64,000 nucleotides of DNA from a bacterium (GTDB lineage Bacteria > Joyebacterota > Joyebacteria > Joyebacterales > Joyebacteraceae). Positions 10,837 through 18,677 of the stretch are shown here, one piece after another. The stretch's first letter is position 1. Each line of letters begins with the position of its first letter. Below the pieces are notes generated by a model. The model was not told the origin of the DNA. It saw only the letters and a list, made by a program, of their open reading frames with translations, and did no database searches. Made by a program: the position numbers and the translations under genes. The DNA is taken from assembly GCA_025774935.1 (NCBI GenBank), contig JALGZK010000009.1, forward strand, positions 30,401 through 94,400, given 5' to 3'.

Positions 10837-11976
10837 ATGAAGTCGAAGCTCTTCACGCCGGGACCGACGAAGATCCCCGGCGCCGTGCTTTCGGCCGTGG
10901 GGAAGCAGGTGCTCCATCACCGGTCGCCGGAGTTCTCCGAGAAGGTGCGGCACGTCCAGGACGAGTTCGGGAGGCTCCTCCAGACGCATCACGACGCGCT
11001 CCTCTTCACGTGCTCGGGGACCGGAATGATGGAGGCGGCCGTCGCGAACCTGCTGTCGCGGGGCGACAAGGCGATCTGCGTGAACAACGGTAACTTCGGG
11101 GAGCGGTGGGTCGAGATATGCAAGGCCTACGGTGTGGAGGTCGTCGAGCTGGTGCTCGAGTGGGGGAAGAGCGTGACCCCCGAGGAGCTCGGGAAGTCGC
11201 TCGACAATCACCCGGACGCGAAGGCGGTCTTCATCATCCACAGTGAGACCTCGACCGGAGCGCTGAACGACATCAAGTCGCTCGCGAAGGCCGCGCACGA
11301 CCACGACGCGATCGTCGTCATCGACGCGACGTCGAGCGTGGGAGTCCACGAGATCCGAATGGACGAGTGGGGGATCGACGTCATCGTCGCCGGGACGCAA
11401 AAGGCGCTCATGACCCCGCCCGGTCTCGCGTTCGTGGCGCTGAACGGTCGCGCATGGGGCCTGGTGTCGGACTCCGATCTCCCGACGTACTACTTCGACT
11501 TCACGAAGACGTGGAAGCGACTCCAGAAGAAGGGTCAGACACCGTTCACGACGGCGGTCTCGCTCGTGCACGGTCTCGAGGTCGCACTCGCGATGATGGA
11601 GGACGAGGGCTGGGACAACGTCTACGCGCGGCACGCCAGGATGGGAGCCGCGATGCGTGCGGCCGTCGAGGCCCTCGGGTTCGAGGTGCTGCCGGAGTTC
11701 CCCGTGAACGGGGTAACGGTCGCGGTCTGCCCGGATGACGTCGACGGGAACCGGCTCGTTCGTACCCTCGACGACGAGTTCGGGGTCAGAGTCGCCGGCG
11801 GCCAGAATCGACTCTCCGGCAAGGTCATCCGCATCGGGCACATGGGCGGCATCCGCGAGCGCGACCTTCCGATGATGGTCGGCGCGCTCGAGAGCGCGCT
11901 CAACACCATGGGGAAGTGCGTCGAGTGCGGCACAGGACTGGCCGCGCTCCAGAATGTGCTGATGGGCAAACGGTGA
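10837..11976 (+). CDS. Class V PLP-dependent aminotransferase (serine/alanine-glyoxylate type)
   Basis: 379 residues. Fold-type I aminotransferase resembling serine-pyruvate, alanine-glyoxylate or phosphoserine-type enzymes. It opens with 'KLFTPGPTKIP', the family's N-terminal substrate-loop signature, and has 'CSGTGMMEAAVANL' for PLP phosphate binding, 'HSETSTGALND', the PLP aspartate in 'VVIDATSSVG' and Schiff-base Lys189 in 'AGTQKALMTPPG'. The ATG at 10837 has GGGAGG 6 bases upstream. The C-terminus carries two close cysteines (KCVECGTG) that are not part of the usual family. The exact amino donor and acceptor cannot be read from sequence. Confidence 0.88.
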   Translation: MKSKLFTPGPTKIPGAVLSAVGKQVLHHRSPEFSEKVRHVQDEFGRLLQTHHDALLFTCSGTGMMEAAVANLLSRGDKAICVNNGNFGERWVEICKAYGVEVVELVLEWGKSVTPEELGKSLDNHPDAKAVFIIHSETSTGALNDIKSLAKAAHDHDAIVVIDATSSVGVHEIRMDEWGIDVIVAGTQKALMTPPGLAFVALNGRAWGLVSDSDLPTYYFDFTKTWKRLQKKGQTPFTTAVSLVHGLEVALAMMEDEGWDNVYARHARMGAAMRAAVEALGFEVLPEFPVNGVTVAVCPDDVDGNRLVRTLDDEFGVRVAGGQNRLSGKVIRIGHMGGIRERDLPMMVGALESALNTMGKCVECGTGLAALQNVLMGKR

Positions 11977-11989
11977 ACCAGCTCTGGTT

Positions 11990-12065
11990 GGGCCGTTAGC
12001 TCAGCTGGTAGAGCACCTGCCTTTTAAGCAGGGAGTCGCTGGTTCGACCCCAGCACGGCCCACCA
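11990..12065 (+). tRNA. tRNA-Lys (anticodon UUU)
   Basis: 76 bases with encoded CCA. Acceptor GGGCCGT pairs with ACGGCCC. D-arm 'AGCTCAGCTGGTAGAGC', anticodon stem CCTGC/GCAGG with loop CTTTTAA (TTT at 12023-12025), and T-arm GCTGGTTCGACCCCAGC complete the cloverleaf. Confidence 0.98.
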
Positions 12066-12140
12066 CTGGCGTTCAAGGGACGCCGGAATGCACGCCGCGT
12101 CGCGCGGCGGCCCGGCTCGCAGGGGGATCGGAGGAGCATC

Positions 12141-12374
12141 ATGGGTCAGTTCTGTCACTCGTGCGGCATCCCGCTCGACATGCCCGACATCAAGGTGATG
12201 GCCGAGAAGTTCTGCCAGCACTGCACCGACGACGAAGGCAACGTCAAGAATCGCGAGGACATCCAGAAGGGTATCGCGTCGTGGCTCAAGTCGTGGCTTC
12301 CGGACATCTCCGAGGAAGAGGCCATGAAGAGGGCCGACCACTACATGCGCGCGATGCCGGAGTGGGCCGAGTAG
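12141..12374 (+). CDS. Small zinc-ribbon protein
   Basis: 77 residues. Two CxxC knuckles, 'FCHSCGIPL' at the N-terminus and 'FCQHCTDDEG' about 20 residues later, match the 'putative zinc ribbon' family (PF12674-like, recalled from memory). The remaining half is helical and ends in a Trp/Met-rich stretch. The start is ATG with GGATCGGAGGAG upstream. It sits between tRNA-Lys and tRNA-Glu. The function of the family is unknown; a single-gene zinc-binding regulator or chaperone-like role is only a guess. Confidence 0.8.
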   Translation: MGQFCHSCGIPLDMPDIKVMAEKFCQHCTDDEGNVKNREDIQKGIASWLKSWLPDISEEEAMKRADHYMRAMPEWAE

Positions 12375-12423
12375 CTCACACCGCGTTTGGGGTCTCCCCG
12401 ACCTCACGCGAAAGCGACATAGC

Positions 12424-12501
12424 GTCCCCATCGTCTAGCCAGGTTTAGGACACCGCCCTTTCACGGCGGCAACACGGGTTCGAATCCCGTTGGGGACGCC
12501 A
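12424..12501 (+). tRNA. tRNA-Glu (anticodon UUC)
   Basis: 78 bases with encoded CCA. Acceptor GTCCCCA pairs with TGGGGAC. Anticodon stem CCGCC/GGCGG has loop CTTTCAC (TTC at 12460-12462), and the T-arm is ACGGGTTCGAATCCCGT. Its 3' end is the parent of several decayed copies found over the next 9 kb. Confidence 0.98.
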
Positions 12502-12502
12502 A

Positions 12503-12540
12503 GCACAAGAAGCCCACCCGAGAGGGTGGGCTTCTTGTGC
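12503..12540 (+). terminator. Strong terminator after tRNA-Glu
   Basis: A perfect 17-bp stem (GCACAAGAAGCCCACCC and its complement) closes on loop GAGA one base after the tRNA end. The arms supply A/T on both sides, so it could act in either direction. Confidence 0.85.
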
Positions 12541-12662
12541 TTCGTATCCGATGGATACTGCGTTCCGTCGGGTTCGACTGCTGTGCGCGCTGTCCAGCGC
12601 GCGTGCGAATGAAGGCCGCGAAGCGGCCGTCCTTGGCAGGATCGCGCCCGGAGGGCGCGGGC

Positions 12663-12680
12663 AATCCCGTTGGGGACGCC
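12663..12680 (+). repeat. Exact copy of tRNA-Glu 3' end, followed by hairpin
   Basis: The 18 bases AATCCCGTTGGGGACGCC are identical to positions 12483-12500 of tRNA-Glu, 180 bases downstream. They are followed at once by an imperfect hairpin (GGCATGC at 12681 with GCATGCC ending at 12732, inner CTGAG..CTGCCG with CGGCAG..CTCAG). This arrangement, tRNA 3' end then hairpin, mimics the real tRNA locus and resembles an attachment-site duplication. Confidence 0.7.
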
Positions 12681-12911
12681 GGCATGCTGAGACCTGCCGG
12701 GTGCGGCAGACCTCAGCGCAGGCCGGCATGCCTCCTCCCCGGACCTCATTCTCGGACCCGCACGGCGGGGCCGACTCGGCGATTGGAGAAGGTCAGGGGG
12801 ATTCCCGCCAACTTCCCGATCACTCATGTGTACCTGTCTACGGTGAACGACCCAGCCTCTGTCAGCGGTGGTCGCGCTCCTCCGTCATGGAAGCTTGTCC
12901 GCATGGGATGA

Positions 12912-12940
12912 TTGACGCTCGCTCAACAAAGTGATATGAT
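12912..12940 (+). promoter_or_regulatory. Sigma-70 promoter for the RCC1-repeat gene
   Basis: TTGACG at 12912-12917 and TATGAT at 12935-12940 have a 17-base spacer, close to the housekeeping consensus. The predicted leader of about 235 bases runs to the start at 13181. Confidence 0.7.
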
Positions 12941-13180
12941 ATGTTCCTGCACGCACTACGAAGGATCTACCGGTTTCCTGCCGCCTCCGCCGAGATCGCG
13001 CGAGACGATCGCGTCGGTGCGGAGATCCCCTGTGAGTGCTGATGCCGCGCGGCGCGGCGTGGTTGGTTATGGCGTGGGAGGGTGCCCTTCCCCCGAACGG
13101 TTGACGCATTGCTGTCGGCTACGCGCTCCCACGAGGAGAACCTCGGCTTGCTGTCCTGCCGTGAAAGGGGGACGAGCATC

Positions 13181-15508
13181 ATGAAGCAGATGCTAGCAGT
13201 GTGGGGATTCGTATGCCTGGCCGCCCTGGTACTCGTAACCGGGGTCGCCCATGGCCAGTCGACCGGGTTCATCGTGGGATGGGGCGGTCAGGTCATTGTA
13301 GAACCGTCGGCGCTGGAGGATCTCGCGGGGGTCGCGGCGGGCTCCTCTCACAGCCTTGCCCTCAAGTCTGACGGGACGATCGTGGTCTGGGGGAGCAATG
13401 GAAGCGGTCAGTGCGATGTCCCTGCACCGAACGCCGACTTCGTAGCGATCGCGGCGGGCCATGATCACAGCATGGGTCTCAAGTCTGACGGGACAATCCT
13501 GGCCTGGGGGGCCAACTCCCAGGGCCAGTGCGACGTCCCAGCGCCGAACGCCGACTTCGTGGAGGTCGCGGGTGGCTATTCCCACAGCCTGGGCCTCAAG
13601 TCCGACGGGACGATCGTAGCCTGGGGGAGCAACGGCCTCGGCCAGTGCGACGTCCCCGCGCCGAATGCTGATTTCGTGGCAATCGCGGGAGGCGCGTGGC
13701 ACAGCCTTGGGCTCAAGTCCGACGGGACGATCGTAGCTTGGGGACGCAACGACGATGGGGAGTGCGAGATCCCCGCGCCGAACGCCGACTTCGTTGCCGT
13801 CGCGGGGGGCGGCTCTCTGGCGTACCCGACGATCTTCTGGGGTCACAGTCTGGGTCTCAAGTCCGACGGGACGATCGTGGCTTGGGGGGCCAACTACGAT
13901 GGCCAGTGCGATGTCCCCGCGCCGAACGACGGCTTCGTCGCGGTTGCCGGGGGCGGGAGATACAGTCTGGGGCTCACGTCCGACGGGACGATCGTAGGGT
14001 GGGGGAGCAACGGCTTCGGCCAGTGCGACGTCCCCGCGCCAAACGCCGACTTCGTGACGGTCGTGGCGGGCGATCGTCACAGTCTGGGCCATAAGTCCGA
14101 CGGGTCGGTCGTGGCCTGGGGGGAAGACTACTACGGACTGTGCCATGTTCCCGCGCCGGACGCCGACTTCGCTGCGGTTGCGGGGGGCCGGAATCACAGC
14201 CTGGGTCTGAGATCCGACGGGACGATCATGGTTTGGGGGCCCAATGTCAGCGGCGAGTGCGACATCCCCGCGCCGAACGCCGGCTTCGTTGCGGTTGCGG
14301 GGGGCCAGCATCACAGCTTGGGTCTCAGATCCGACGGGACGATCGTAGCCTGGGGGCACAATGAGCATGGCCAGTGCGATGTCCCCGTGCCGAACGCCGA
14401 CTTCACGGCGGTCGCGGGGGGGAGCTGGCACAGCCTGGGCGTCAAGTCCGACGGGACGATCGTAGCCTGGGGGAACAATGAGGGCGGCCAGTGCGATGTT
14501 CCCGCGCCGAACGCCGACTTCATGGCGGTCGCTGGGGGCCTTTGGCACAGCCTGGGCCTCAGGTCCGACGGGACGATCGCGGCCTGGGGGTCCAACTTCG
14601 AGGGCCAGTGCGACGTCCCCGCGCCGAACGCCGACTTCGTGGCGGTCGCGGGGAGGGTTCGTCACAGCCTGGGGCTCAAGTCCGACGGGACGATCGTAGC
14701 GTGGGGGATGAATGAGTACGGCCAGTGCGATGTTCCTGTGCCGAACACCAACTTCGTGGCGATCGCGGCGGGCTATGATCACAGTCTGGGGCTCAAGTCC
14801 GACGGGACGGTCGTAGCGTGGGGGAGGAACGAGCACGGCCAGTCCGATGTCCCCGCACTGAACGCGGACTTCGTGGCCGTCGCGGGTGGCGAGCGTCACA
14901 GCTTGGGCATCAGGAGCCCGGGCACCACGCCCGTTGAGACTGTCTTCTATGCCACGCTCGTGCCTGAGGATGACGCTGTGCTGCTCAGGTGGTCGCTCCC
15001 GAGCTGCTCCGGTGGCGTCGGTCTCATGATCCACCGGTCGCTCTCTGAGGACGGTCCCTACAGCTGTATCACGCCGGAGCCGCTGCCTGCTGCTGCACTC
15101 GGCAGCTACGTCGACGAGACCGCGTCGTCTGGCGGGACGTTCTGGTACGAGCTGCGCGCGCTCATGCCTTCCGGCGAAGAGGTCCTCGCGACAGACATAC
15201 ACGCGTCAGTTGTCGTCCCCGGAACGGTCACGTTCGGGATCCGACACGTGATGCCCAATCCTGCCACGGCGCGAACGACCATCGGTTACACGCTCCCCGA
15301 GCGGTGGCGATCAGCCCGGCTCTCGGTGCATGACGTGGCTGGCCGGCTCGTCCGGGGGTTGGACCCCGCGACGGGAGATCGCGGGTTCCTCTCGGTCGAT
15401 TGGGACGGGAGAGCCAGTTCCGGGGAATGGGTCGCATCCGGCGTGTACTTCGTTCGGCTGGAGGTCGACGGTGCGGTGGCGACGGAGAGGATGGTGTTGT
15501 TGCGGTGA
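13181..15508 (+). CDS. Secreted RCC1-like beta-propeller protein with FlgD-like C-terminal domain
   Basis: 775 residues. Signal peptide about 1-25 (ending 'GVAHGQS'). Residues 45-580 hold 13 complete and one partial copy of a 39-residue repeat with core 'HSLGLKSDGTIVAWG' and 'GQCDVPAPNADF', an RCC1/BNR-type propeller blade pattern. Repeat 5 carries a 9-residue insertion. An FN3-like segment (about 585-680) and a C-terminal FlgD-like sorting domain ('VMPNPATARTTIGYTLPE', 'GVYFVRLEVDG') follow. The ATG at 13181 is chosen because AAAGGGGG precedes it and a clean signal peptide begins there; the frame extends upstream to 13082 without one. It is probably cell-surface or released, and its ligand is unknown. 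It is the first gene of the island-like stretch. Confidence 0.88.
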   Translation: MKQMLAVWGFVCLAALVLVTGVAHGQSTGFIVGWGGQVIVEPSALEDLAGVAAGSSHSLALKSDGTIVVWGSNGSGQCDVPAPNADFVAIAAGHDHSMGLKSDGTILAWGANSQGQCDVPAPNADFVEVAGGYSHSLGLKSDGTIVAWGSNGLGQCDVPAPNADFVAIAGGAWHSLGLKSDGTIVAWGRNDDGECEIPAPNADFVAVAGGGSLAYPTIFWGHSLGLKSDGTIVAWGANYDGQCDVPAPNDGFVAVAGGGRYSLGLTSDGTIVGWGSNGFGQCDVPAPNADFVTVVAGDRHSLGHKSDGSVVAWGEDYYGLCHVPAPDADFAAVAGGRNHSLGLRSDGTIMVWGPNVSGECDIPAPNAGFVAVAGGQHHSLGLRSDGTIVAWGHNEHGQCDVPVPNADFTAVAGGSWHSLGVKSDGTIVAWGNNEGGQCDVPAPNADFMAVAGGLWHSLGLRSDGTIAAWGSNFEGQCDVPAPNADFVAVAGRVRHSLGLKSDGTIVAWGMNEYGQCDVPVPNTNFVAIAAGYDHSLGLKSDGTVVAWGRNEHGQSDVPALNADFVAVAGGERHSLGIRSPGTTPVETVFYATLVPEDDAVLLRWSLPSCSGGVGLMIHRSLSEDGPYSCITPEPLPAAALGSYVDETASSGGTFWYELRALMPSGEEVLATDIHASVVVPGTVTFGIRHVMPNPATARTTIGYTLPERWRSARLSVHDVAGRLVRGLDPATGDRGFLSVDWDGRASSGEWVASGVYFVRLEVDGAVATERMVLLR
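13313..14926 (+). repeat. 117-bp in-frame tandem repeat array inside the RCC1-like gene
   Basis: Thirteen tandem units of 117 bases (126-144 where an insertion occurs) and one partial unit. Shared words such as 'GACGGGACGATCGTAG' and 'CCCCGCGCCGAACGCC' recur nearly unchanged at base level, so the array looks recently expanded or kept uniform by gene conversion. Confidence 0.9.
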
Positions 15509-15651
15509 GCCAGATGACTCGTGCGGGACTGATCGCGCGACGTAGCTGGCCAGCTAGCGAATGCAGCCGCTACCGCGCATGCACTGTGAACGTAAGCTCT
15601 GCCGCCCACAACCAGTTCCGAGGCAAGTCACCAGCCGAAGCCATGTGAGGA

Positions 15652-15757
15652 GCCGGTTCCAACTCCCGAGCATTAGGGACGCCGGATCAACGGGGGCCCC
15701 GCTGTGGGCCCCCGTTGACCTGTCTCCGATGGATACTCCGCACACGTCGGGTTCGAC
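15652..15757 (+). repeat. Diverged duplicate of the tRNA-Glu 3' locus (tRNA end, hairpin, trailing segment)
   Basis: Order: GGTTCCAACTCCCG and TTAGGGACGCC (diverged T-arm and acceptor end), a 13-bp hairpin, 8 bases, then a 32-base segment holding CCGATGGATACT and CGTCGGGTTCGAC. The real tRNA-Glu locus has the same order, and there too the trailing segment starts 8 bases after the hairpin (12548-12578). The hairpin sequences differ but their positions match. Confidence 0.65.
15687..15718 (+). terminator. Terminator after the RCC1-like gene
   Basis: A perfect 13-bp stem, TCAACGGGGGCCC with its complement, around loop CGCTGT. It lacks a T-run. It lies between the RCC1-like gene and the convergent lipoprotein gene. 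Confidence 0.65.
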
Positions 15758-15882
15758 GGGCATGGCGCCCCGCTCCGACAGAGACGTCGCAGCGGCCTCC
15801 TCCAGACGCTGCCTGTCCCGCTGGATCTGAGGATTGATCGGAGGCTTCGGAGTTCGGTGCACACCCGACCGCCGCGTCCGCA

Positions 15883-16284
15883 CTACGCGCGGAACCTGAC
15901 GAATGCGCCGGTCGCTGCCTCGAAGACTCGTATCTCGAGGATCACATCTGGCCGATGGTTGTCGTACACAGAGACGTCGACGTAACGCGCATCGTCGGCG
16001 GGCCGGTGGAGCAACCACGCGCCCGGTGGGACGTCGAACGCGAGCGACTCGCAATCCCCCGGTTGGGGCTGTTGTCCCGGAGGTCTCCCGGGAAACCAGA
16101 TGCGGCAGGATCCTGGCGGCGGCAGGTGGCCGGGAGGGATCTTCAGCGGTGGATGCTCCGTTGCGCCGACATCCGTGTCTTCGACTCCTCCACCTGGGTG
16201 TCGGTACTCCAGCATCACAGATGAGCAGCCATTCAGCAGCAGTGCACATAGAATCCCGGTGAAGGCGGCGACAGGAGGTCTCAT
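15883..16284 (-). CDS. Small lipoprotein with proline-rich 'PPGHLPPPG' motif
   Basis: 133 residues. A short hydrophobic leader ends in the lipobox 'LLLNGCSS' (Cys about 20), so it should be lipid-anchored. The middle has the motifs 'IPPGHLPPPGSCRIWFPG' and 'PPGQQPQPGDCESL', then 'VPPGAWLLHRP'; I recall the same motif from small uncharacterised lipoproteins in other diderm bacteria. The C-terminal part ('YVDVSVYD...ILEIRVFEAATG') looks like beta strands. The start is ATG, with AGGAGAGGA immediately before it. It is antisense to its neighbours and flanked by two tRNA-Glu-like remnants. Function unknown. Confidence 0.75.
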   Translation of the reverse strand: MRPPVAAFTGILCALLLNGCSSVMLEYRHPGGGVEDTDVGATEHPPLKIPPGHLPPPGSCRIWFPGRPPGQQPQPGDCESLAFDVPPGAWLLHRPADDARYVDVSVYDNHRPDVILEIRVFEAATGAFVRFRA

Positions 16285-16587
16285 TCCTCTCCTCCTCGCT
16301 GGGGCTCACCCCGCCCACCGACCGATGCATGCGGTGTGCCAGGCTCGGCGTTTCCCCCTTTCCCGTGCGTTGACGGCCCGAAGGTTCACCCTGGGGATTC
16401 CAGTTACATTGCGCAACGGGGCCTGCGACGCGGCCAGGGCTGGTTTCACGTGGTCCAGCACGCCTTCCAAAGACTCGAAGCGGACCGTGGGACCCTGACG
16501 AAGAAGGGTATCCTGCTTCAGCCGGGGAGTTGGCGGGTGCCCGCGCGGTCACAAATCGGCAACGCGCCGAAGCCGCCGAGCGAGCGG

Positions 16588-16615
16588 GTTCCAGGTCTCA
16601 GACACTAGGGACGCC
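16588..16615 (+). repeat. Diverged tRNA-Glu 3'-end remnant
   Basis: GGTTCCAGGTCTC, then ACTAGGGACGCC and AAG, parallels GGTTCGAATCCCG, TTGGGGACGCC and AAG of tRNA-Glu. It shares the GGTTCCA...TAGGGACGCC form with the copy at 15652. No strong hairpin follows this copy. Confidence 0.5.
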
Positions 16616-16659
16616 AAGTTCACCTTCTGAGAAGCCGGAGCGTGTGACCCGACTCGCCC

Positions 16660-16689
16660 TTGACATTGTACCCCCTGAGGAGATAGAGT
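16660..16689 (+). promoter_or_regulatory. Candidate sigma-70 promoter for the fasciclin gene
   Basis: A perfect TTGACA at 16660-16665 and TAGAGT at 16684-16689 with an 18-base spacer. The leader to 17014 would be about 320 bases, which is long, so confidence is moderate. Confidence 0.45.
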
Positions 16690-17013
16690 TTCTCCGTTCA
16701 AGGCATCGGCATCAACACCTCGGACGCCGGCGGCCGGTACCCCGGGTGCCGTGTGGTCGGTCTCGGCACTGCTGCTCCGTCATACTTGGCTTGGCATCCG
16801 AGCCTCCCTGAGGCTCGCGAACAGCTCCGGAGGCACCCGTGCGGGCGCCCCGGAACCATAGCGAGCCCCTGCAAGGGAACGCCGATCGCGGCGGCTGTCA
16901 GTCGGCACGAATCCCCGGATGAGCCGCGGCATCCAAAATCGCGTGTTCGCTGGGCTGTCCTGGGGCGGGACCCAGGTGGTCCGTAAATGTGAGGGAAAGA
17001 AAGGAGAAGAACC

Positions 17014-17955
17014 ATGAAGCGGATTCTGAGCCTCATCGTCGTTATCTCGGCTCTCGTCGTCGTTGCTGCTCCGATCGCTTTCGCCGACTGCGGCAAAGAC
17101 CATGATCACAAGGCTCACGAGGGTGCGAAGGCGATGGACGACATCGTCGACACGGCAGTGAAGGCCGGCAGCTTCGGCACTCTTGCCACGGCGCTGACGG
17201 AGGCCGGACTGGTCGAGGCGCTTAAGGGCGAGGGACCGTTCACGGTGTTCGCCCCGACGGATGATGCCTTCGCGAAGCTTCCGGAGGGCACCGTCGAGAG
17301 CCTGCTCAAGCCCGAAAACCGCGATCAGCTGGTCGCGGTGCTGACGTATCACGTGGTCCCCGGAAGTGTTCAGGCCAAGAAGGTGGTCGAACTCGATGCG
17401 GCGGAGACGCTCAACGGTCAGCGCGTCGACATCAAGGTGGCCGACGGGACCGTCATGGTCGACGGCGCGAAGGTGATCAAGGCCGATGTCATGGCGAGCA
17501 ACGGTGTGATCCACGTGATCGACAAGGTGATCCTCCCGACCTCCGATACAATTGCGGAAGTCGCGGAAGGTGCCGGGACGTTCGGCACTCTCCTGGCAGC
17601 CGTGAAGGCTGCTGGCCTGGCCGACGTGCTCATGGGGGAGGGACCTCTCACGGTCTTCGCTCCGACCGACGAGGCCTTCGCGAAGCTCCCCGAGGGCACC
17701 GTCGAGTCGCTGCTCGAGAAAGAGAACATCGAGAAGCTCCAGAAGATCCTCACGTATCACGTGGTGAGTGGACGAGTGTTCTCGGACGCCGTTCTTAAGA
17801 GCCAGAGCCTCGAGACGCTTGCGGGCGTGGGCGTCGCGGTGAGCCTCAAGGACGGCAGCGCCATGGTCAACGACTCAGTGATCGTGGCGACGGACATCGA
17901 TGCATCGAACGGTGTTGTCCACGTCATTGATGCCGTCTTGCTTCCTCCCATGTAG
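17014..17955 (+). CDS. Secreted protein with two fasciclin (FAS1) domains
   Basis: 313 residues. Signal peptide about 1-24 (ending 'PIAFADC'). Two tandem FAS1 domains follow (about 45-172 and 180-313), each with the H1 motif '[20 protein letters not shown]' or '[20 protein letters not shown]', the 'LTYHVV' H-box and the closing '[12 protein letters not shown]' or '[12 protein letters not shown]'. FAS1 domains usually mediate adhesion or small-molecule binding outside the cytoplasm. A His-rich patch '[12 protein letters not shown]' after the signal peptide may bind metal. Start ATG with AAAGGAG 9 bases upstream. The two domains are very alike, pointing to internal duplication. Confidence 0.93.
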   Translation: MKRILSLIVVISALVVVAAPIAFADCGKDHDHKAHEGAKAMDDIVDTAVKAGSFGTLATALTEAGLVEALKGEGPFTVFAPTDDAFAKLPEGTVESLLKPENRDQLVAVLTYHVVPGSVQAKKVVELDAAETLNGQRVDIKVADGTVMVDGAKVIKADVMASNGVIHVIDKVILPTSDTIAEVAEGAGTFGTLLAAVKAAGLADVLMGEGPLTVFAPTDEAFAKLPEGTVESLLEKENIEKLQKILTYHVVSGRVFSDAVLKSQSLETLAGVGVAVSLKDGSAMVNDSVIVATDIDASNGVVHVIDAVLLPPM

Positions 17956-18041
17956 CAGTCTCCTGCGGATCGGCCGCCCCAGGGTCGCGCCCCGCTGTGC
18001 CCGGGCCGCCGTCGATTCGGAGTGGGGTTCGCTCTGCAGCA

Positions 18042-18075
18042 AGAAGGGCTCGTTCGTCTCGAACGAGCCCCTTCT
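18042..18075 (+). terminator. Terminator downstream of the fasciclin gene
   Basis: AGAAGGGCTCGTTCG pairs with CGAACGAGCCCCTTCT around loop TCT, with one bulged C. The outer CTGCAG ends extend the pairing. Confidence 0.7.
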
Positions 18076-18486
18076 GCAGTGCCCGGCGGATGCCTGGAGT
18101 CGGTGGACGCCATCCGCTCTTCAATACCTCACAACGTCGCTCTGATTCCGCCGAAGGACTTGAACCTATTCAGGGCTCTGGAACTCCGCTGGGTAGACAC
18201 CTTCCTGCTGAGACGCTCCAGTTCGAGTGGGACCTCGACGAGCTCGGGGTAGGAACCGGCGGACTCTCTTTCCTTCGCGTTGCGGCTGAAGGCTCGGCCG
18301 CGTCGGTCAGGGCCACCCTCATCCGATGGCCCACCGCGCGCGTCCATCTGGCTGCTGCGTCGAGGATCAACCGCCGCACCGCGTTAGGCTGGCTGGGTCC
18401 CAACGACGACCCGCGCGGGGACGGAGGGAGTCTGCTCTGCCGCGGGCAGTACACCGGAAGGCTGGGCACGCGGCGAAGCCGCATGC

Positions 18487-18522
18487 GGTTCCAGCTTCGA
18501 GCAATCAGGATTGGGGGGCGCC
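18487..18522 (+). repeat. Diverged tRNA-Glu 3'-end remnant
   Basis: GGTTCCAGCTTCGAGCA, then GGATTGGGGGGCGCC and AAG. It is followed by a small hairpin (CACCGG/CCGGTG). It is the most diverged copy and is kept because of the shared GAAGCCGC...GGTTCCA lead-in seen also near 15640 and 16570. Confidence 0.4.
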
Positions 18523-18677
18523 AAGAACACCGGTGTCCGCCGGTGATGGCGGGCATTCCGCGGGGGGAGGAGCCCTGCCGGATTCGATGTGGACGGGCGT
18601 GTTTGGAAGGGAGTACGCTTCTCAAGCCATAGCCTGGCGGCGGCCGGCGACGCGTCAGTCGGAGAGGAGGAGTCCGC

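Larger units (their letters stand above)
12502..13180 (+). other. Non-coding gap after tRNA-Glu
   Basis: No convincing gene. It holds a strong terminator, a 31-base segment (12548-12578) that recurs at 15726-15757, an exact 18-base copy of the tRNA-Glu 3' end (12663-12680), a large imperfect hairpin (12681-12732) and a good sigma-70 promoter. Open frames here have arginine-rich, non-protein-like translations. Confidence 0.6.
15509..15882 (+). other. Non-coding gap after the RCC1-like gene
   Basis: No gene seen. It contains a diverged tRNA-Glu 3'-end copy, a terminator and a second copy of the 31-base segment found after tRNA-Glu. Confidence 0.55.
16285..17013 (+). other. Non-coding gap before the fasciclin gene
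   Basis: No supported gene. It contains one diverged tRNA-Glu 3'-end copy (16588-16615) and one candidate promoter (16660-16689). Confidence 0.55.
17956..18677 (+). other. Non-coding gap after the fasciclin gene
   Basis: No supported gene; the open frames have low-complexity, arginine-rich translations. It holds a terminator (18042-18075), a tRNA T-arm-like stretch on the minus strand at about 18146-18175 (GGTTCAAGTCC followed by GGCGGAATC), and a tRNA-Glu-like remnant at 18487-18522. Confidence 0.55.

Noticed and set aside
13313..14926. CRISPR-like array
   Set aside because: The 117-bp units are in-frame protein repeats inside one open frame, with no unique spacers of CRISPR size.
15554..16552. 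332-codon minus-strand frame overlapping the lipoprotein gene in another frame
   Set aside because: The lipoprotein frame has a lipobox, a ribosome-binding site and a recognised motif; the longer frame has none.
17997..18632. 211-codon + strand frame after the fasciclin gene
   Set aside because: Arg/Ser-rich translation, it crosses a terminator and a tRNA-like remnant, and has no ribosome-binding site.
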